A DNA stretch of 34,812 bases, from NCBI GenBank assembly GCA_964618565.1, contig CAZUBA010000021.1:1-34812 (forward strand), read 5' to 3'. The translations under genes and the position numbers were made by a program. This DNA is from STC-113 sp964618565 (lineage in GTDB: Bacteria; Patescibacteriota; Gracilibacteria; BD1-5; UBA2023). This document shows positions 30,141-34,812 of the stretch, one piece after another. Numbering within the stretch: the stretch's first letter is position 1; the number at the start of each line of letters is the position of its first letter. The notes beneath the pieces were generated by a model, which was not told the origin of the DNA, made no database searches, and saw only the letters and a program-made list of their open reading frames with translations.

Positions 30141-30662
30141 TTATTTAAAGTATGTTTTCAGCTCCTGATCAACGTAACTTGTTCATAGATTGTTCATTTG
30201 CCGTATGTCAGAACTTCACTCGAATAAATTTTCATTTAAAGAATTTTTCTGCATTCAGTATCTATTCGTTCATGCTGTTCATTTGAAGAAAACCAGTATA
30301 ATGTTCTGTATAATGAATATGAACACCAGTCAGTATGAGACTGCTCATTCCAATAATCCATTGAGCTGAACTCAGATTTCAGCTACGCTTATCGCTCATC
30401 ATACATATATGAGTGCAAGCAACATATTCAATCTGATATCTATATTAAAGTCTTTAAATCTTTTGAATGCTGAGGCAAATAACAGATATCCCATTATAAC
30501 CATTCAGGTTATTATCATAATTGTGGCCAATTCATCCTTTCAATAATATAGGGAAGCCATTACAGCCATTGACAATAACATGAAGATAAGAAAAATCCTA
30601 AACAGATTGTACATAAAGCTTTTTCTTGAATCTCTTCACTTGTAACTGATCAATTTCTGCAT
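30141..30662 (-). CDS. DUF805-like membrane protein
   Basis: A 173-aa protein with four hydrophobic segments: LFRIFLIFMLLSMAVMASLY, LATIMIITGMVIMGYLLFAS, LNMLLALIYVGGAISVAEIG and GLVFIFIIQNIILVFF. Between helices 2 and 3 is FKRFKDFNIDIRLN and after helix 4 FFKGTAGTNRYGMQ; both resemble DUF805 motifs (R..D.n...... and kGt.GtNrYG). Function unknown. It lies between the delta-subunit gene and atpA, 20 nt after the former. It could be the local substitute for an AtpI/AtpZ-like accessory membrane protein, which is only a positional guess. Confidence 0.8.
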
Positions 30663-30682
30663 TTTAATAATGGTATATAAGA

Positions 30683-31030
30683 TTATATTTTCCTCAAACG
30701 ATTCCTCATGCTTTCAAAACTCAAATCAACCATATCATCTCAGAAGAAAACTCTCATTCCTCAAGCAAGGATTTCATTCTCTTTCCAAGTTATATCCTCA
30801 GGATTCAGTTCAATTCAGAAAAAACCCTTGAATATTTTCAAAGTCTCATCCTGCACATCTTCTTTTTTCAAAGTAGGGAAGTACTCGACAAGTATCCTTT
30901 GTGTTCAGGTCAATTCATAATGAAGGACTTCAGAAGATTTCTTGCCTACATTTCTCCTTAGATTCCTGAATTTCTTCAGTATTTTGGATAGTTGCTCGAG
31001 CTCTGTCTTAGAATATATTTCCAGGTTCAT
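30683..31030 (-). CDS. atpH: ATP synthase F1 delta subunit, short form
   Basis: A 115-aa protein, against about 175-185 for usual delta subunits. The C-terminal part holds the family end pattern: NEILAGGMRVFFGDDMVDLS followed by FESMRNRLRKI (compare GG.ri..gd.viD.S....L..l). The N-terminal half is helical (YSKTELEQLSKILKKFRNLR) but too short for the complete six-helix bundle that binds alpha. It lies upstream of atpA, as delta normally does, although one gene intervenes. Identification rests on the C-terminal pattern and position. Confidence 0.78.
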
Positions 31031-31035
31031 TTTTA

Positions 31036-31410
31036 CTATTGATTATTTAAAGTTGATCTTATCGTATTGAAATCAGTTGTTTTTAGTGGTTTGCTGCAGA
31101 ATCAATCGAATATTTCATTGCTTCAATTATCGACATCTGTCGATATGCAAATTATTTTAGTTACTCTTTCGGGATTTAAGGCGAGAATCTGCCTTATCTT
31201 CTTTGTGATTCCAATCCCATTCTCATCTGATCAATCAAAGTTGATATCCATGAGGATGAGGTCGACAGCTCTTCGTGTAACTATTTCAACTGCCTCTATT
31301 CAGTTTTTGGCCTCCAGTACATTGAATCATTTAGCTTTCAGATCCATCTCTAGCCTTTTCCTCATTATCAGATGATCATCTACGATCAAGACTGTTTTAT
31401 TCATTTCCAT
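31036..31410 (-). CDS. Stand-alone response-regulator receiver domain (CheY-like)
   Basis: A 124-aa REC domain with no output domain. The acidic pocket is VLIVDDHLIM (Asp11-Asp12), the phospho-acceptor is Asp55 in DLILMDINFDG, the switch residue is Ser90/Thr91 in IICISTDV, and the conserved Lys107 is in FCSKPL. It should be phosphorylated by a histidine kinase; none is in this window. It begins in the ATP synthase locus, 5 nt upstream of atpH, so its expression is tied to the enzyme. Two ATGs are possible, two codons apart. An ATP synthase-operon REC gene is not something I know from other bacteria. Confidence 0.92.
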
Positions 31411-31451
31411 AACAGATTTAGCATTAATATTAATTCCTCTTTCCTGTTATT

Positions 31452-31706
31452 TTATCAATATCTTACCTTAAGCGTGATCATTGACATGTTCATAAGCATT
31501 GCAATCCCACTCATCACCACAAGCGAATAACTCTCAAGTTGCACTCAATATACAATCCACAATATTTGTCAGAATAAGTTCAGTATGCTCCAATTGATGG
31601 AAATATCTTTTGTTGATTTCGTTTTCCAAGATTTGATTATCTGTGGCAATATAGATACTGCTACTAATATTCAAGCCATAAATCATATTATCTCTACTGA
31701 TTTCAT
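31452..31706 (-). CDS. SemiSWEET-type sugar transporter
   Basis: An 84-aa membrane protein with three helices, the length of a SemiSWEET half-transporter that dimerises. Helix 1 has the PQ-loop motif: GFMAGILVAVSILPQIIKSW, then KTKSTKDISINWSILNLFGQ (S..D.S..), ILWIVYGVQLESYSLVVMSG and IAMLMNMSMITL. Such proteins carry mono- or disaccharides down a gradient across the inner membrane. Tight spacing to the 82-aa gene (7 nt) and to the REC gene (41 nt) place it in the same unit. Confidence 0.93.
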
Positions 31707-31713
31707 TCTCGCA

Positions 31714-31962
31714 TTATAAGCTTTCTAAATTTTCTTGGAATATCTCGTCAGGAGTTCTGGTATCAATTCCAAGTTTTGTTTTCCAGCCTCATCATCAATC
31801 CGGACTGAAATGACTTTTGTTGTCAGGTGTCATTCTTATGAGATTCCTTATAGCTTCAGCTCTTTCGGACATTGCGCATTCCAGTATCGCATTCAGGTCT
31901 CAATTGAATTCCCTATGATCCCTTCATGTTATTTCTTTAAATATCCTTCAAGTCAAAACCAT
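31714..31962 (-). CDS. Hypothetical protein, 82 aa
   Basis: Unrecognised soluble protein: MVLTGRIFKEITGRDHREFN, GDLNAILECAMSERAEAIRN, LIRMTPDNKSHFSPDGGGGW, KTKLGIDTRTPDEIFQENLE, SL. A run of three UGA codons gives DGGGGW. It starts 18 nt after the atpF stop and ends 7 nt before the SemiSWEET start, so it belongs to the operon. The middle is a helix, with a glycine turn after it. No signal peptide. Confidence 0.7.
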
Positions 31963-31980
31963 AATAGAAAATATAATGAT

Positions 31981-32457
31981 TTAAACCTTCTCGTTATCGA
32001 GAGTTTTCTTTACAAAATCCTTGTTCGCATCACTTTTTGTGAACATCTTTTCATTAACCTTAAGGGCAACTTCAAGAACTTTTCATTTAAGCTCAGCATA
32101 AAGGGTCTTCCTTTCGTTCTCGATATCAAGCTCAGCTTTCTTCTTGATCTTAGTGGCTTCATTCTTTGCCTCATCGACAATTCATGTTGCCTCTTGCTTT
32201 GCAATTATTTCAGCGTCTTTCTTTATTGAAACCGCATCTTTCTTTGCAGACTCAAGAATTCATTTAGCCTCTTCTTTGGCCTCCTTCTTAATCTCTTCCA
32301 TCTCTCTATGAGCTGTTTCGAGTTCCTTTCTTTTCTTCTCTTCCTTTTGAAGATAAGCAAGATAAGGTTTAACCAGAAATTTATTCATCACAAAAATAAT
32401 CACACAAATGTTTATGAATTGAATGATGAATGAACCAAGATTTACAAATGCATCCAT
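31981..32457 (-). CDS. atpF: ATP synthase F0 b subunit
   Basis: A 158-aa peripheral-stalk subunit: an N-terminal membrane helix (NLGSFIIQFINICVIIFVMN) followed by a long charged coiled coil (KPYLAYLQKEEKKRKELETA and on to RKTLYAELKGKVLEVALKVN), standard for b. It starts MDAFVNLGSF with ATG at 32457-32455. A single b gene is seen, as in a homodimeric stalk. The hairpin 32519-32540 separates it from atpE. Confidence 0.94.
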
Positions 32458-32518
32458 ATTGAAGATGGGAGTTAAATATTAATTATTTATTTGTGCTCTA
32501 GTCAATTCTTAAAATATT

Positions 32519-32540
32519 ACCTGTCTGCCGACAGACAGGT
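32519..32540. repeat. 9-bp hairpin between atpE and atpF
   Basis: ACCTGTCTG, loop CCGA, CAGACAGGT. There is no U-run after it on the minus strand, so it is not a simple terminator. It may protect the 3' end of an atpB-atpE message or attenuate read-through, giving excess c subunit; that is inference. GC-rich palindromes of this type are also common as dispersed repeats. Confidence 0.6.
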
Positions 32541-32568
32541 TTATAATTTGAATTGTTTTTAAAGCTTT

Positions 32569-32781
32569 CTATAGGAATTTCAAGATCATCGCAATAACGA
32601 ATGCGAAGATACCAAGAGCTTCTGCAAAGGCGATCGCAAGGATCATTGTTGATTTGATTTCTCATGCAGATGCAGGATTTCTTCCGATTGCACTAAGAGC
32701 AGCAAACCCGATAAGACCGATTGCAATAGCTGGTCAGAATGCACCAAGTCAAAACGATAGTGCAATAGCAATTTCTTTCAT
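32569..32781 (-). CDS. atpE: ATP synthase F0 c subunit
   Basis: A 70-aa hairpin of two membrane helices joined by the polar loop: IAIALSFGLGAFGPAIAIGL, IGFAALSAIGRNPASAGEIK, and STMILAIAFAEALGIFAFVI. Arg34-Asn35-Pro36 is the conserved loop, and Glu54 the ion carboxylate. Helix 1 lacks the Gln and helix 2 lacks the Ser/Thr-Tyr of Na+-binding rings, so a proton-driven ring is more likely. Helix-packing glycines include UGA codons. The start ATG gives the normal N-terminus. Confidence 0.96.
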
Positions 32782-32885
32782 AGGGTATTATGTTAAAAAG
32801 TAAAAAGGAAAACTTTGAATCCTTATTCAAAATCTCCGCTTCTTATTTTTTAATTTTTACTTATGCATTTATCTGTTCTGATTTA

Positions 32886-32916
32886 AGGATTTCTCGCTTC
32901 TCTCGAAATGACAGCC
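32886..32916. repeat. GTCATTTCGAG/GCGAGAAATC-type sequence in the atpB-atpE gap
   Basis: On the minus strand this reads GGCTGTCATTTCGAGAGAAG then CGAGAAATCCTT. It closely resembles a dispersed intergenic repeat known from many bacterial genomes (GTCATTTCGAGCGAAGCGAGAAATCT). The surrounding 32782-32966 has no gene. One copy only is seen in this window. Confidence 0.5.
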
Positions 32917-32966
32917 AGCATTCATCCTATCATCCTAACTTCTCAGTTCTCATCCCTCAATTCTCT

Positions 32967-33788
32967 TTAATGGTGTTCTTCTATAGCTCATCTGAAATAC
33001 ATTGAAGCCAGAATGAAGAATACTACAGCTTGTATGAGCGCTACAAATAATTCAAAGAACCAAAACGGCAATACTATAAGCTCTCCAAGCCTAATTCAGA
33101 ATATATGCAGCATTCAGCCCAAAAATGCGAGCATCGAAATCAGGACAGCTCATGCGAATATGTTTCAGAAAAGACGAAGGGAAAGCGATAGTGCCTTGAC
33201 TATCTCTCAGATGGCATGCAGCCATCAAACGAAGACATACACGCATTTTTCCATCAGATTCTCTCCTGTAAAATTGAAAAGGTATCATTTGATATATTTT
33301 GGAAGTCATCTTTTAAATACTGCTACGAAATGTGAGATTATGATTATCGAAAGCGATAGTGCAAAAGTCGTATTAGGGTCTGAATTTATTGGTCGGAGAT
33401 ACTCATGCAATCATAGATGAGGACTTGCAAAAAGAAGTATCCAATCAAGGAAAAGAGAGAATACATTAGAAAGGAATATGAATATGAATAATCATCAAAT
33501 CAGGAAAAGCGACCTTCTGGCGAATTTCTTGTCTCAGATGAAGTCGGCTGCCATATCATAAAGAAGACCAACCACGATGAGTCATGTAGTCTTGAAGAAT
33601 CCGCCTTTTTTCTTGATGGATATCCTAAAGAAATATAAGATTACGAAAAACACAATCATAAAGAGCCATGTCGAGAAGATCGTATTGGTGATTCAAAAGT
33701 GAATCCCCATAAGAGTGAACTCTGTTCACTCGATTATCTCTCCCTGTATAGCGGGAATATGCGGTCAGGCTTTTTCTAGTATAGACAT
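32967..33788 (-). CDS. atpB: ATP synthase F0 a subunit
   Basis: A 273-aa membrane subunit that, with the c-ring, forms the proton path. Landmarks: FSTWLFMIVFFVILYFFRIS (first helix), NVFSLFLDWILLFASPHLGL, and the critical helix ALSLSLRLFGNIFAGAVLIS with the essential Arg, then ELFVALIQAVVFFILASMYF. UGA supplies many glycines, including that of LFGNIF's neighbour positions. It starts the locus; the promoter at 33834-33860 lies 46 nt upstream. ATG at 33788-33786. Confidence 0.95.
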
Positions 33789-33833
33789 CAAAAATGAACT
33801 TAAGCAATTAACTTAGCAACAAATAACTGCACT

Positions 33834-33860
33834 ATTATAGCAAGAATAGGAAAATATCAA
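33834..33860 (-). promoter_or_regulatory. Promoter of the atp locus
   Basis: Minus strand TTGATA (33860-33855), a 15-bp spacer ending TGC and TATAAT (33839-33834): an extended -10 type promoter, 46 bp upstream of the atpB ATG. No other promoter of this quality was noticed within the locus. Confidence 0.6.
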
Positions 33861-33931
33861 ATTTTGTTTTAAAATAATTTTCTTGTCCGATCGGCAAATT
33901 TGAAAACCCTATGAGTTTCCTTTAAGGCATA

Positions 33932-34812
33932 TTAAAATCACATTGATTTACTGTGTTGTTTGATTTCTGTGTCTGATAATGCTCTATTGTAAACTTTTAC
34001 ATCATCGATTAGCCCTATTGTTCAGTTGCCAGCATCAAGTCACCTCTTTCATATATAAAATGCATAATCCTTTATTGTGGTATTCACAGCTTCAGATATG
34101 GGTTTTTTTGAATTTGCGGTATTTGGAAATGTATTCAGTTTATTTCAATTCAAATATATGTTTATGTATGGCTTGGATGCATCGAATACAAAGGTGACTA
34201 TTTTTGGTTTCTCTTCAGATTTTTCATAAGGACAAGAATTGATTTTTCACCATGCGAGATCAAGTTTTAGCAATGGAATAAGAAGAGCCCTGGATCAGTC
34301 ACAGCTTGATACTGTGTAAAAATCCGTTATGAACAGCGCTCAGGTATTGTTATTTGCGTTTGATGATGATTCTGCCAATATTGTAAATATTCATACTTTA
34401 GGGGCCTTGTTATCAGCAATTATTTCAATAGTGGTCGTATTGCTAGATCAATACCTTAAAGATTGGCTTGTATGAATCATGCTTGTTCAGCTGAAATATA
34501 AGCCTTTTCAATTAATTCCTCAAGTGCTTACGGGTAAAATTGTTCCGCTGAAAACCCCTTCATTCCCGTTTCCGCTCAGATCCCTCAGCTTTCAATCGGC
34601 AGTCAGGGTCTCCATATCCCAGTATCACACAAGTGAACTGTCATAATCCTTGAGACTCATATCCCTCTTCGCTATGCAGCCTTCTGCATCGGAGAAAGTG
34701 TTCGCAGAAGATCCGTCAAGCGCGAAGCACAAGTCGGGGTTATAGATTCATCAGCTTGCAGAGCTCGTGGATCCGGAAAGCACGAAAAGCGAAGGAAGGC
34801 TTGGGTCGAACG
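33932..34812 (-). CDS. LamG/concanavalin A-like lectin domain protein (partial, 5' end outside window)
   Basis: The 3' 292 codons of a longer gene, ending TAA at 33934-33932. After a linker comes an N-terminal LamG entry motif: SSLVGYWDMETLTADGKLRD, LSGNGNEGVFSG, then KGLYFSGTSMIHTSQSL, a long beta region, VTFVFDASKPYINIYLNG, and the C-terminal signature GLIDDVKVYNRALSDTEIKQ. Family knowledge: LamG domains fold as jelly-rolls that bind glycans or proteins. In this lineage they are often the C-terminus of prepilin-like surface proteins, so a prepilin N-terminus outside the window is expected. UGA gives many glycines. No stop or frameshift interrupts it. Confidence 0.85.

Noticed and set aside
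254..34812. Genes broken by in-frame TGA, looking like a field of pseudogenes
   Set aside because: The breaks fall on conserved glycines (P-loops, GroEL tail, Nudix box) in all genes at once; this is UGA=Gly recoding, not decay.
33932..34812. Apparent stop/frameshift in the LamG domain near GLYFS
   Set aside because: Re-reading showed a frame slip on my side; the frame continues GLYFSGTSMIHTSQ without interruption.

Overview
Genetic code and organism. Nearly every gene here stays open only if UGA is read as an amino acid. Conserved positions show it is glycine: UGA supplies P-loop glycines in HflX, MiaA and AtpD, the GGM tail of GroEL, and glycines in the LysRS, RNase HI and Nudix motifs. 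Stops are UAA or UAG. UGA=Gly, low GC, very short gaps and a reduced gene set point to a candidate-phyla-radiation bacterium of the Gracilibacteria (BD1-5) or Absconditabacteria (SR1) type (genetic code 25). The sequence alone does not separate the two. Gene coordinates below were hand-read in that code.

Layout. 1-163: a 55-bp direct repeat with a tRNA-3'-end look. 254-6571 (minus): a 920-aa unknown protein, a two-HKD phospholipase D/cardiolipin synthase-like enzyme, three small unknown proteins and a GGDEF protein. 6684-11676 (mixed strands): an RlmL-like rRNA methyltransferase, two small unknowns, miaA, a pyrimidine-dimer glycosylase-like protein, a Nudix hydrolase, an HD phosphohydrolase and an anti-sigma-factor-like ATPase. 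11784-14546 (plus): a giant prepilin-like protein with two glycine-rich repeats, much of whose glycine is written as UGA. 14595-17250 (minus): groES, a DUF3592-like gene and groEL behind a promoter that overlaps a CIRCE-like operator. 17277-21917: an HD protein, lysS, a small UGA-free membrane gene with a strong Shine-Dalgarno, hflX and a VTT-family membrane protein.

21935-33788 (minus) is the main feature: a complete F-type ATP synthase set in the order atpB, E, F, H, A, G, D, C, interleaved on one strand with 13 other genes. These include a lone response-regulator receiver domain, a SemiSWEET transporter, a DUF805-like membrane protein, an HD phosphohydrolase, RNase HI, a tiny zinc ribbon, a secreted protein, an ASCH-domain protein and a MazG-like pyrophosphohydrolase. 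A good promoter lies upstream of atpB and a terminator after atpC, so the roughly 12 kb may be one transcription unit. 33932-34812 (minus, cut by the window edge) is a LamG-type lectin domain, probably the C-terminus of another prepilin-like surface protein.

Common threads are surface display (two prepilin/LamG-type proteins), nucleotide hydrolysis or signalling (GGDEF, REC, three HD proteins, MazG, Nudix) and energy conservation. Any functional link between the ATP synthase and the genes inside its locus is inference from position only.
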